In this document: positions 1-7,893 of the stretch, in pieces | Numbering within the stretch: position 1 is the first letter of the stretch | How the letters are laid out: each line of letters begins with the position of its first letter | Origin: Paenibacillus sp. VTT E-133291 | GTDB taxonomy: Bacteria > Bacillota > Bacilli > Paenibacillales > Paenibacillaceae | Length of the DNA stretch: 35,537 nucleotides | Direction of reading: 5' to 3' | Assembly (NCBI RefSeq): GCF_002264395.1 | Contig: NZ_NFVA01000071.1 | Coordinates: forward strand, 1 to 35,537 | The notes under the pieces: generated by a model | Seen by the model: only the letters and a program-made list of their open reading frames with translations | Told to the model about the DNA's origin: nothing | Database searches by the model: none | Translations under genes and position numbers: made by a program

Positions 1-36
1 ACAACAGCACCAACAACAGCACCAACAACAACGCCG
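1..36 (+). repeat. 12-bp tandem coding repeat (TTAP units)
   Basis: The unit acaacagcacca is repeated, encoding Thr-Thr-Ala-Pro. It runs in from the left edge, so the true array length is unknown. It belongs to the low-complexity wall-spanning part of the surface protein. Confidence 0.7.
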
Positions 37-663
37 ACGGAAACGCCTGTGTCGACAGTAACACCGACTTCGACACCAGACAATCCAACGTTTCCTGTGT
101 CGACGTCAACGCCAGTACCTGGAGTCATCGTTACGGCTACTCCATCCGCAACACCTGTGGTGGCAACGCCAACTGTAACGCCGACTGTAACGCCAACTGT
201 AACACCGACAGCAACACCATCTATCACGTCGGTGCCAACTAATACACCTGTTGTTCCACAGCCAACACCACCTGTACAGAAGGAGACTACTACTGAAGAA
301 GTTCCTCTTGAAGGTGAAATTCCACTAGGTGGATTACCAAGTATCGGTGATAAGCCTGATCATGGTAAGGTGACCATTACTAAAGATGGCAAGTGGGTAT
401 ATACACCAGACCCAGGCTTCATTGGGAAAGACAAGTTCACGATCATTGTGACAGATGAGAATGGAAATGAAGAAGAAATCGAGATTGAGATTGATGTTGA
501 GGAAGTACCGAAAGGTACAGTGAAAGAACCAGGGGATAACAGCAATAAACCAACTCAGCTTCCGAAGACGGGAGAAGACAGCGCGCTACCTATTTACTTA
601 GTAGGTGGAAGTCTAGTCCTTGTGGGATTTGTGTTAGCTCGAAGATTTAAACGAAGTAATTAA
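1..663 (+). CDS. LPXTG cell-wall-anchored surface protein, C-terminal part (5' truncated)
   Basis: The reading frame is open from base 1, so the gene starts outside the window; the GTG at 49 is only an internal codon. The visible ~220 residues are, in order: a low-complexity Thr/Pro/Val stretch (repeats such as TPTVTPTV) that probably spans the peptidoglycan; a ~55-residue segment (HGKVTITKDGKWVYTPDPGF and following residues) resembling bacterial Ig/cadherin-like repeat domains; a short linker; and a sorting signal with LPKTG (bases 559-573), a hydrophobic segment and the basic tail ARRFKRSN. That tripartite end is the standard sortase A substrate signal. The protein should be covalently attached to the wall. 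The function of the missing N-terminal part cannot be judged; adhesin, enzyme or structural protein are all possible. A terminator follows at 759. Confidence 0.88.
   Translation, partial: TTAPTTAPTTTPTETPVSTVTPTSTPDNPTFPVSTSTPVPGVIVTATPSATPVVATPTVTPTVTPTVTPTATPSITSVPTNTPVVPQPTPPVQKETTTEEVPLEGEIPLGGLPSIGDKPDHGKVTITKDGKWVYTPDPGFIGKDKFTIIVTDENGNEEEIEIEIDVEEVPKGTVKEPGDNSNKPTQLPKTGEDSALPIYLVGGSLVLVGFVLARRFKRSN
163..222 (+). repeat. 12-bp tandem coding repeat (TPTV units)
   Basis: Near-identical 12-mers of the form actgtaacgccg encode consecutive Thr-Pro-Thr-Val units. Such arrays vary in copy number by slippage in Gram-positive surface proteins; here about four units are visible. Confidence 0.65.
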
Positions 664-758
664 TATATCGTAATGACAAGGGGGCTGGCCCAAAAGTAGA
701 TTTCCTACGAGCGGCGACAGGCGGAACTCAACTCCCATAGGATAAAAGTTAACGAAGT

Positions 759-797
759 AAGGCTCCTCCTGTTATTGGGGGAGCCTTGCTTTTTATT
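759..797 (+). terminator. Rho-independent terminator of the surface protein gene
   Basis: An 11-bp stem (aaggctcctcc paired with gggggagcctt, one G-T wobble) around a 6-7 nt loop is followed by a T-rich run (gctttttatttt). It lies about 95 bases after the stop. The rest of the 664-958 gap holds a predicted promoter and a cre-like site for the next gene. Confidence 0.85.
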
Positions 798-841
798 TTG
801 GTCTATGGCTGCGCGCTTCATAACCTTCTTCGAAGTGAACC

Positions 842-870
842 TTGACGAAAAGGCGGTTTTCGCTCATTAT
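842..870 (+). promoter_or_regulatory. Predicted sigma-A promoter of the MBL-fold hydrolase gene
   Basis: TTGACG (842-847), a 17-base spacer and CATTAT (865-870) match the -35 and -10 consensus at 5/6 and 4/6. It is the best candidate in the gap after the upstream terminator. Transcription would start about 45 bases before the cre-like site at 921. Confidence 0.5.
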
Positions 871-920
871 TCGTAATGTAGCGCCAGCGACACTATTAAG
901 CATATATTTTTTCAAAAATA

Positions 921-934
921 GGTAAGCGCTATCA
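921..934 (+). promoter_or_regulatory. cre-like operator (CcpA or LacI-family site)
   Basis: The sequence ggtaagcgctatca matches the catabolite-response consensus TGWAARCGYTWWCW at 13 of 14 positions; only the first base differs. It lies between the predicted promoter and the start codon at 959, where a bound CcpA-HPr complex would block elongation. A local LacI-family regulator is an alternative reader, but none is encoded here. Confidence 0.65.
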
Positions 935-958
935 TAAAATGCGCTGGGAGATGATACC

Positions 959-1801
959 ATGGAATTTATGTATTTAGGAACTGGAGCAAGCGAGGGTTAT
1001 CCAGCTTTATTTTGTCAATGTGAACGTTGTTCTATGGCGATGGAGCTTGGTGGGAAAAATATTCGTGCTCGCACAGGAGCGCTTATTAACTCTGATTTGC
1101 TGCTGGATTTCTCACCTGACATGTATATGAATAAGCTTCGTTACAAATTGGATTTGGGGCAAGTTAATCATTTGATTGTTACGCATTCGCATACTGATCA
1201 TTTTTCAGCAGCAGAGCTCATGATGAGGCATGAGCATTGGTATTGTCAGCTGCAGGAGAGTGGAAAAAAACTACATATTTACGGAAATGAAACGGTAGAA
1301 GAAACGATGAAGTCAGCTCTTCGCTATGATTATGGAACCGATACGATTGAAGATCCTTTTTACGAGTTTCATATCATACAGCCTTTCATGCCCTTCACTC
1401 TAGGAGAAGTGACAGTAACCGCATTGCCAGCCCATCACAAGCCGGATGAACATTGCTTTATCTATCTACTAGAGCAGAATAACACAAGATTCTTATACGG
1501 CAATGATAGCGGTGTATTCAGTGATGTAACCTTCAATTATCTCCGTGATAAGCACCTGGACGTTGTTAGTCTGGATTGTAATTATGGGCTAGAGGATAGA
1601 TATGATTATCATATGGGGATCTCCGGTTGTCGGATTGTAAGAGAAAGATTGTTTGACCAAAATAGTTGTGATACTAGTACCTCATTTATTCTCACTCATT
1701 TCTCTCACTACAGCGCAGAGTTGCATGATACTTTAGTTAAGAATACAGCAGAGGAGAATTTCATCATTTCCTATGATGGGATGAAAGTCTTCTTAGCATG
1801 A
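959..1801 (+). CDS. MBL-fold metallo-hydrolase, PhnP-like
   Basis: This 280-residue protein belongs to the metallo-beta-lactamase fold hydrolases. The metal-binding HSHTDH motif is at residues 76-81. The N-terminus carries GTGASEGYP followed by C19-x-C21-x2-C24, the structural zinc signature of PhnP-type phosphodiesterases. PhnP itself cleaves cyclic ribose phosphates in phosphonate breakdown, but no phn genes are nearby, so the substrate is unknown; members of this group are often found beside sugar-uptake genes in Paenibacillus. No signal peptide is visible, so it should be cytoplasmic. The ATG at 959 follows gggag about 8 bases upstream. A cre-like site just upstream suggests carbon catabolite control. 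A terminator at 1841 separates it from the kinase gene, so it is probably its own transcription unit. Confidence 0.85.
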   Translation: MEFMYLGTGASEGYPALFCQCERCSMAMELGGKNIRARTGALINSDLLLDFSPDMYMNKLRYKLDLGQVNHLIVTHSHTDHFSAAELMMRHEHWYCQLQESGKKLHIYGNETVEETMKSALRYDYGTDTIEDPFYEFHIIQPFMPFTLGEVTVTALPAHHKPDEHCFIYLLEQNNTRFLYGNDSGVFSDVTFNYLRDKHLDVVSLDCNYGLEDRYDYHMGISGCRIVRERLFDQNSCDTSTSFILTHFSHYSAELHDTLVKNTAEENFIISYDGMKVFLA

Positions 1802-1840
1802 CATGATGATGGTCTATCTCTAATTAAAAAAATAGTCATT

Positions 1841-1891
1841 ACCCGTAAAATCCTCCCTTGAGGAAAGGACTACTTTACGGGTCTTTTTTAT
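1841..1891 (+). terminator. Rho-independent terminator after the MBL-fold gene
   Basis: acccgtaaa (1841-1849) pairs with tttacgggt (1874-1882), with an inner tcctc/gagga hairpin, followed by cttttttat. The strong stem and T-run support an intrinsic terminator. Confidence 0.85.
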
Positions 1892-1962
1892 AGCTTTAAG
1901 CGAAATTATAGAAGCCATCTAACTTATTACAGGCTCAGAATGAGTAGATACGGAGGTAGAGA

Positions 1963-3702
1963 ATGAAGCTGCTGGCTACGGGAAAAGTAAAATGGTTCGT
2001 CTATCAGAAAGTCGTCATCGTATTTATTGTCTTTCTGATTCCACTCATATCGATGAATATTTGGGTGAATTATAAGGGAATGTCATTCACCAAAAATGCA
2101 ATTTTGGACTCATCCCTGGCTGGGGCATCATTCTATTCCAAGCAACTGGATAAAGAGATATATTTCATCCGCAATCAACAATTACAATTTCAAGAAGATA
2201 AAAACATACAGAAGCTTAGTTTCCGAGGTGAAAGTTTAGAAAAGTATGAAGAGGTAGAATTAATCGGTAATGCTGAAGATCTATTGAATCGGATCATTGC
2301 CTCAAGCGAATATGTGGTTAACGCCGGGGTATATGTTAAGTCTCTGGGCAAAACGATCTCCGGTAAGACAGGGGTCACGGCCATTCCTAATATGGAGTAC
2401 GAGAAAATTTCCTCGTTACTTAACGTTAAGCAGAAGCCCTCATTCTATCGGAGCGGTGATGCGATTTTCCTTATAGAAACAGGAGATAATGCGGAGCTTT
2501 GGTCGTATATTGAAATCTCAAAAGGTAAGCTATTGGAGGCACTAAATCAAATCGCAACCTTATATCAAGAATCGGAGGTATTTCTGGGAAGTAATGAGCT
2601 GGGCAATATTCTATCTACTACAGACGATCAGTTAGTGTCTACTGAGGTGCTTAGGCTCATCACCAAACAGGATCAGTTTAATTCCGATATCCCAGAAATA
2701 AACAAGGTGAACGGTAAAAGTTACTTTATTGCCCATAACTTTATCAGTTCTTTGAATCTATCCTTGATTATGTATGTGAATCAGAATGAAATCACAAGGC
2801 CCTTAAGTCAATTTAATACACTACTATATGCCTCTTTTGTCATCGCTATTGTGGTAATGGTACTTTATTCTTATTCGGTAAATCTAATGATTCATCGGCC
2901 CTTATCCAAATTGGTTAAGACATTCCGTATGGTAGAAACGGATAATCTTGATTTAGTCATCGAGTCAAAGACCAAAGATGAGTTTTACTATATATTTAAC
3001 AGTTTTAATCGTATGGCTTCTAGACTTAAGCGTTCTATTGAAGAGAATTATGAACAGAAGATTGCCCTGCAGCATTCGCAGTTGAAGCAATTGCAGTCAC
3101 AGATTAACCCGCATTTTCTCTATAACAGCTTCTTTAATATTTACATGATGTGTAAAGTAGGAGATTCGGATAGTGCGGCTGAGCTCTCACAAAAGCTAGG
3201 GAGCTACTACCAATACATCACGAGAAGTGGATCGGACGAGGTGGCTTTCTTTAAGGAGTATCAGCATGCGCTTGATTATTGTGAAATTCAGTGTATTCGC
3301 TTCTCGAATCGTATTTCTTTCGAATATGAAGAAATACCCGTTTTGGCGAACGCGATTTTAGTACCGAGGCTGATTATTCAGCCAATTGTTGAGAATGTGT
3401 TCGAGCATGCTTTCGAAGACGACTCCAGAAACGGGGTTGTCTATATTGGTGCCGAATGCGAAGAGGGAATAATAATTATCACGATTGAAGATAGCGGCAC
3501 TCTTTTAAAAGATGAGGAAATAGAGCACTTGCAGAAGAAGCTTGCGATGGGTTTAAAACAAGTTGAGAAGACGGGATTAATCAACGTTAATAATAGACTC
3601 CAATTGAAGTACGGACCAGATAGTGGCTTGTTTGTCTCTCGCAGCAAATACGGAGGATTGAGGGTAGAACTGATAGTTAAATACGAGAGTAAGGAAGTGT
3701 GA
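1963..3702 (+). CDS. YesM-type sensor histidine kinase
   Basis: This 579-residue membrane kinase should sense an extracellular signal and phosphorylate the regulator encoded next to it. A first transmembrane segment lies at about residues 14-34, then an extracytoplasmic sensor of about 245 residues, a second transmembrane segment at about 285-307, a HAMP linker (about 308-360), and a LytS/YesM-type His_kinase domain with INPHFLYN (phospho-accepting His384). The ATPase domain shows an N-box QPIVEN near 473-478 and EDSG at 509-512. The ATG follows acggaggt at good spacing. Its last codons run into the start region of the response regulator gene, a coupled arrangement typical of YesM/YesN pairs that control oligosaccharide transporters. 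The signal is probably a glycan bound by, or related to, the downstream binding protein. Confidence 0.93.
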   Translation: MKLLATGKVKWFVYQKVVIVFIVFLIPLISMNIWVNYKGMSFTKNAILDSSLAGASFYSKQLDKEIYFIRNQQLQFQEDKNIQKLSFRGESLEKYEEVELIGNAEDLLNRIIASSEYVVNAGVYVKSLGKTISGKTGVTAIPNMEYEKISSLLNVKQKPSFYRSGDAIFLIETGDNAELWSYIEISKGKLLEALNQIATLYQESEVFLGSNELGNILSTTDDQLVSTEVLRLITKQDQFNSDIPEINKVNGKSYFIAHNFISSLNLSLIMYVNQNEITRPLSQFNTLLYASFVIAIVVMVLYSYSVNLMIHRPLSKLVKTFRMVETDNLDLVIESKTKDEFYYIFNSFNRMASRLKRSIEENYEQKIALQHSQLKQLQSQINPHFLYNSFFNIYMMCKVGDSDSAAELSQKLGSYYQYITRSGSDEVAFFKEYQHALDYCEIQCIRFSNRISFEYEEIPVLANAILVPRLIIQPIVENVFEHAFEDDSRNGVVYIGAECEEGIIIITIEDSGTLLKDEEIEHLQKKLAMGLKQVEKTGLINVNNRLQLKYGPDSGLFVSRSKYGGLRVELIVKYESKEV

Positions 3703-3704
3703 TT

Positions 3705-5045
3705 ATGTATAGATTACTAATCGTAGATGATGAGCCTGTGATTGTGAATGGATTAGTCCAACTGTTTCAGGATAACTCAGAATTTGAACTGGATATACGA
3801 AAAGCTTACTCCTCAAGCGAAGCTCTTGAAATTGCTAAGAAAACGAAACTGGATATTTTGGTTAGCGATATTCGTATGCCTCAGAAGAATGGTCTCCAGC
3901 TCGTGGACGAAATCGTCTATTATTGGCCATTATGCCGGGTGATTTTCCTTACAGGATACAGTGAATTTGATTATGTATACGAAGCGATTCGTAAGAATGT
4001 GGACAATTACATTCTGAAAACGGAAGGAATTGAACCTATTTTCCAAGCTGTGAAGGCAGCAGTCGACAAGCTAGACGAGGAGAACCGTCGCAGACTTCAA
4101 TTGGAGAAGGCGCAAATGCACTATCAAATCGCTAGTTCCTTCCTAAAGAGAGAGCTGATGGAGCGGGTGCTGAGCGGGGAGTCTATTACTTCTATACTCA
4201 ATAATGTACGTTACAAGGATGTTGAGTTCGGCATTGCATTAGATCGTCCTTCGTTCTTTCTTGTGGGTATCTTAGATCGATTAGATGATCCAAAATTTAA
4301 AATGCCTCCGTCTGTTCAGCGTATTTTTCATGATCACCTGCCTGCATCTATTGCATGTGAAGAAGTGATTTATGATGATCGTGTATTCCTATGGCTGCTT
4401 CAACCAGATGAAGGGTTGCTGAATCGCTTTCGTAGTGACTATCCTGATCAAGGGGTAAATTGGTCTGGAATCGTTGCTTATATGAGAGGGATATTAGAGC
4501 CTGTACAGAATGAGTGTGATGAGCTGCTAAGTGTCTGCGTTTCATTCGGGATATCGGGGGATTTACTTAACCATTGGGAATCGATCCATCTTCAAGTTGA
4601 AGCAGTGCGTTCTATGATTCTTAAGAGAGCTTTATTAGGTCAGCACATGCTTATCTTAGACCTTGAGAAACTAAGTCAACTAGAGGATACGATGCACAAA
4701 GCTGGAGGAATCGAGCAGGAAGATTTCAAGACGCTAATCATTGAACAAATTCATCAATTTGTGCAGGAGAACCTATCTGGAGATATATCGCTTACCTCAA
4801 TTGCTGCAGAGGTGCATCTTAATCCGTCCTATTTATCTCGTTATTATAAACAGACGACAGGTCAAAATTTATTAGAGTATATCCAGTCGACGAAGCTGCA
4901 TGTTGCTCTGCAGCTGATGAAGAATACAACTCTGAAACTAAATGAAATCGCTATCCGGGTCGGTTTTGAATCACCATCCTACTTTACAACATTCTTTAAA
5001 CGGAAGATGGGCTTATCTCCACAGGAATACCGAAATTCAAAATGA
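3705..5045 (+). CDS. YesN-type response regulator, REC + AraC DNA-binding domain
   Basis: This protein of about 446 residues is the partner of the preceding kinase and should switch on the transporter genes downstream. The receiver domain has the acidic pair D8-D9, phospho-acceptor D55 in LVSDIRMP, and the conserved Lys in YILK. A middle region of about 220 residues follows. The last ~100 residues hold a double helix-turn-helix AraC domain (from IAAEVHLNPSYLSRYYK to FKRKMGLSPQEYR). A GTG at 3699 is possible and would overlap the kinase stop, but the ATG at 3705 is better placed 7 bases after aaggaag, so I chose it. It would bind sites upstream of the binding-protein gene at 5171; I could not define them. 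Confidence 0.93.
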   Translation: MYRLLIVDDEPVIVNGLVQLFQDNSEFELDIRKAYSSSEALEIAKKTKLDILVSDIRMPQKNGLQLVDEIVYYWPLCRVIFLTGYSEFDYVYEAIRKNVDNYILKTEGIEPIFQAVKAAVDKLDEENRRRLQLEKAQMHYQIASSFLKRELMERVLSGESITSILNNVRYKDVEFGIALDRPSFFLVGILDRLDDPKFKMPPSVQRIFHDHLPASIACEEVIYDDRVFLWLLQPDEGLLNRFRSDYPDQGVNWSGIVAYMRGILEPVQNECDELLSVCVSFGISGDLLNHWESIHLQVEAVRSMILKRALLGQHMLILDLEKLSQLEDTMHKAGGIEQEDFKTLIIEQIHQFVQENLSGDISLTSIAAEVHLNPSYLSRYYKQTTGQNLLEYIQSTKLHVALQLMKNTTLKLNEIAIRVGFESPSYFTTFFKRKMGLSPQEYRNSK

Positions 5046-5080
5046 GTAAATAAAGTGAAAGTGATGTAAAAAAAACAAAA

Positions 5081-5109
5081 TTGAAAGCGGTTTCCTCTGT
5101 GACTAAAAT
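5081..5109 (+). promoter_or_regulatory. Predicted sigma-A promoter of the ABC transporter operon
   Basis: TTGAAA (5081-5086), a 17-base spacer and TAAAAT (5104-5109) match the consensus at 5/6 each. It lies 62 bases before the binding-protein start codon, and its -35 is inside a cre-like element. Confidence 0.65.
5082..5095 (+). promoter_or_regulatory. cre-like operator overlapping the -35
   Basis: tgaaagcggtttcc matches the cre consensus TGWAARCGYTWWCW at 12 of 14 positions and has GAAA/TTTC symmetry. Because it covers the -35 hexamer of the predicted promoter, CcpA binding would be expected to repress the transporter genes when preferred sugars are present. Confidence 0.6.
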
Positions 5110-5170
5110 ATTAACTAGGAACATTGATTAACTACAAGAATTGCAGCAAACAAAGGGGGGAAGCATTCAG

Positions 5171-6904
5171 ATGAAGAAAATGAGATCATGGAAAATGGTT
5201 TTATCAGTAACGATGATTCTTTCATTATTGTCAGCATGCGGAAGTCAAGGAAATGGAAATGCGAATGCACCATCTACGCCTAAGGAAAACACTACGAATA
5301 GTGCCACAAACAGCGCGACAGCACCTGATCCACTAGGGAAATACCCGGAAACGGTTACTGTTACAGAAATACTCGGATATAATCCACCAGAAGATCCCAG
5401 AACTCCAAGCGGAATAACACCGGAACAAAATGCCTACCTGAAAGATCTCAAAGAGATGATGAATATTGAAGTGAAATACAAATGGACCGTTCCCTCTGCC
5501 CAGTTCGAGCAAAAGTTCTCGCTTGCCATGGCATCAGGGGATCTACCCGATGTGATAGAAGTTGATCAGAAGAACTATGAGAAGCTTAAAAAGCAAGATA
5601 TGCTTGCTGATCTGACAGATGCTTATGCACAATATGCTTCACCAGCTCTAAAGGCTTATATGGACTCAGATGGTGGATTTGCGATGAAAACGTTCAGTGC
5701 GGAGGGGAAGCAATTAGGTATCCCTGCATTTGAAGATCCCTTCTTATCCACACAGCTGTTATGGATTCGTCAAGATTGGCTTAATAATCTAGGTTTACAG
5801 GCACCGAAGACGATCGATGAGCTTGAGAAAGTTGCACAAGCATTTACACATAATGATCCAGATCAGAATGGTAAGAATGACACCTATGGTTTAGCCATAC
5901 AAAAGAATCTCTTCTTCTGGGGATTTGATGTCAGAGGTTTCTTTAATGGATTTGGTGCTTATCCTTCCGTTGGAGATAAACAATCGGCTTGGATTAAAGG
6001 CGGCGATGACAAATTGTTACCGGGATTGATTCAACCTGAAGTGAAGACTGCACTTGGTAAGCTACAAGCCTGGTATAAAGATGGAATTATTGATAAAGAG
6101 TTTGCACTAAAGGATGAGAATAAGGCTGTAGAAGATCTGACTGCAGGTAAAGTGGGTATTTCCTACGGAGAGTGGTGGTATCCGAACTGGCCGCTTAACT
6201 CCAGCGTAGACAAAGATCCCAAGGCGGATTGGATTGCAATTCAACTTCCAGGGATTGATGGTCCAGCTAAATCACTCGTTCCAAAAATCCGCAGCAATAA
6301 AATTTTCGTTGTGAACAAAAAGATGAAGAACCCAGAAGCAGCGATTAAGATGCTCAATTTCTACATCGAAGTTGGTAATAAGAAATACAAGGATAAGAAC
6401 AAAGCGGCAGATGGCTATGTATACAACTGGTTTAACCCACGGATTGCCAACCCTGTTGATATTGATACGATTTACAACGAAGTGAACAAAGCGCTTGATG
6501 CTAATCAGACTGAAATTACAATAGACGATGCAAATTATAAGACCGTTGCGGATACATTCAAAGCGACTAAGGACTTCCTGGCAGGCGACACATCTAACGC
6601 TACCAAAGGTGTAAACTGGGGGCAATATTATAGCCGGGCTGCAAAAGACGGTGGCTGGGGCTTAACACGACAAATTAAAGAAAATCAACAATTTGTATAC
6701 AACGAGTTTTACGGTCTTCCTACACCAACAGTAGTGGAAAAGGGCGGTCAGCTGGATAAGTTGATGCAAGAGTCCTTTACCAAGATTATCATGGGCGGTT
6801 CTCTTGATGATTTCGATAAATTCGTGGATAGCTGGAAGGCACTTGGCGGTAATGAAATTATTGATGAGGTCAATGAATGGTATAGCACGGAAGCTACGAA
6901 ATAA
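5171..6904 (+). CDS. Extracellular solute-binding lipoprotein of a sugar ABC transporter (LplA-like)
   Basis: This 577-residue lipoprotein should capture an oligosaccharide outside the cell and deliver it to the two permeases downstream. The start at ATG 5171 follows aaagggggg. The N-terminus is a lipoprotein signal peptide with lipobox LSAC, so Cys23 becomes the lipidated residue, followed by an Asn/Thr/Ser-rich tether. The rest resembles the long binding proteins of the LplA group, which are larger than the usual ~430 residues of sugar-binding proteins. It is the first gene of the transporter operon, with a predicted promoter and cre-like site upstream and an intercistronic hairpin downstream that probably keeps its expression above that of the permeases. 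The ligand is not readable from sequence; the GH35 gene in the same block suggests a galactose-containing glycan. Confidence 0.9.
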   Translation: MKKMRSWKMVLSVTMILSLLSACGSQGNGNANAPSTPKENTTNSATNSATAPDPLGKYPETVTVTEILGYNPPEDPRTPSGITPEQNAYLKDLKEMMNIEVKYKWTVPSAQFEQKFSLAMASGDLPDVIEVDQKNYEKLKKQDMLADLTDAYAQYASPALKAYMDSDGGFAMKTFSAEGKQLGIPAFEDPFLSTQLLWIRQDWLNNLGLQAPKTIDELEKVAQAFTHNDPDQNGKNDTYGLAIQKNLFFWGFDVRGFFNGFGAYPSVGDKQSAWIKGGDDKLLPGLIQPEVKTALGKLQAWYKDGIIDKEFALKDENKAVEDLTAGKVGISYGEWWYPNWPLNSSVDKDPKADWIAIQLPGIDGPAKSLVPKIRSNKIFVVNKKMKNPEAAIKMLNFYIEVGNKKYKDKNKAADGYVYNWFNPRIANPVDIDTIYNEVNKALDANQTEITIDDANYKTVADTFKATKDFLAGDTSNATKGVNWGQYYSRAAKDGGWGLTRQIKENQQFVYNEFYGLPTPTVVEKGGQLDKLMQESFTKIIMGGSLDDFDKFVDSWKALGGNEIIDEVNEWYSTEATK

Positions 6905-6922
6905 ATCATAGGGACAAGAAAG

Positions 6923-6963
6923 CGGGTGAGGTGAGTCGGGTGAGCCGACTCACCTCCCGTTTT
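6923..6963 (+). terminator. Intercistronic hairpin / attenuator between binding protein and permeases
   Basis: A perfect 12-bp stem (gaggtgagtcgg at 6928-6939 with ccgactcacctc at 6945-6956) closes a 5-base loop. Three more pairs (6923-6925 with 6957-6959) form beyond a 2-base bulge, followed by only four T. The short T-run suggests partial termination or 3'-end protection of the binding-protein mRNA rather than a full stop. Confidence 0.75.
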
Positions 6964-6993
6964 AAAATGAGTAAGTTGGTGAGGAGGGCATCT

Positions 6994-7884
6994 ATGAAAT
7001 CACTGAAGAATGAATTTCCGCTTCATATCATGTTAATACCGGGTGTGATTGTTACACTGATTTATGCTTACGGACCGATGGCCGGTCTGGTTATGGCGTT
7101 TCAAGAGTTTGAGCCGTTATCCGGTTTTTTTAAATCCGATTTTGTGGGATTAGATAACTTCCGTTATGTATTTAATTTACCGGATTTCAAGCAAGTGCTG
7201 TGGAATACGCTAGTCATTGCCATCATCAAAATGGTGTTGTCTCTGCTTGTCCCGCTTATTCTAGCTTTATTATTAAATGAGATCACTAAGAAATGGTTCG
7301 CAGGTTTTATTCAATCCGCCATTTTCCTCCCGTTCTTCCTTTCATGGACCGTCCTTGGGGGTGTCATTATTGAATTATTCTCTCTGAATGGACCTATTAA
7401 TGGCTTAATTTCCTCTATGGGCTTAGAACCTATCATGTTCATGCTTGATAATAGTTGGTTCAGGGGGATTATCATTGGCTCGGATGTCTGGAAAGGCATG
7501 GGCTACAATATGATCATCATGCTTGCTGCCATCACAGGAATTAACGCGACGCTGTATGAAGCGGCGGAGGTAGATGGTGCAGGAAAATGGAAGCAAATGC
7601 TTAACATTACGCTTCCAGGTATAGCACCGATTATTATTTTACTTAGTGTATTAGGTCTCGGTGGTATTCTTAACGCAGGTTTTGAGCAGATATTGATTAT
7701 GTATAACCCGACTGTATATGCCGGCGCAGATATAATAGATACATTTGTCTATCGATTGGGAATGTTCAGCCAACAATTTGGACCTGCGGCAGCAGTGGGT
7801 CTCTTTAAATCGATAATATCTTTATTTATGGTATCAACAACTTACTATGCAGCTTACAAATTTAATAATTACCGCATATTCTAG
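6994..7884 (+). CDS. Sugar ABC transporter permease (LplB-like)
   Basis: This is one of two transmembrane subunits of the importer, about 296 residues with six predicted membrane helices. The ABC-transporter EAA loop is visible as YEAAEVDGAGKWKQMLNITLPG, the contact site for the ATPase subunit (here quoted in parts: EAA...G...LP). I chose ATG 6994 because gaggaggg sits 6 bases before it; upstream in-frame starts at 6931 and 6967 lie inside or just after the hairpin and lack a ribosome site. It follows the binding protein and is separated from the next permease gene by 9 bases, so the two permeases are co-translated in an operon. Confidence 0.92.
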   Translation: MKSLKNEFPLHIMLIPGVIVTLIYAYGPMAGLVMAFQEFEPLSGFFKSDFVGLDNFRYVFNLPDFKQVLWNTLVIAIIKMVLSLLVPLILALLLNEITKKWFAGFIQSAIFLPFFLSWTVLGGVIIELFSLNGPINGLISSMGLEPIMFMLDNSWFRGIIIGSDVWKGMGYNMIIMLAAITGINATLYEAAEVDGAGKWKQMLNITLPGIAPIIILLSVLGLGGILNAGFEQILIMYNPTVYAGADIIDTFVYRLGMFSQQFGPAAAVGLFKSIISLFMVSTTYYAAYKFNNYRIF

Positions 7885-7893
7885 GAGGTGGAG

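Noticed and set aside
1893..1910. Third cre-like site (tttaagcgaaatta) before the YesM-type kinase
   Set aside because: It matches only about 10 of 14 positions and has lost the second half-site.
6272..6625. 117-codon open frame on the - strand
   Set aside because: It is opposite the binding-protein gene, which has clear homology and codon structure.
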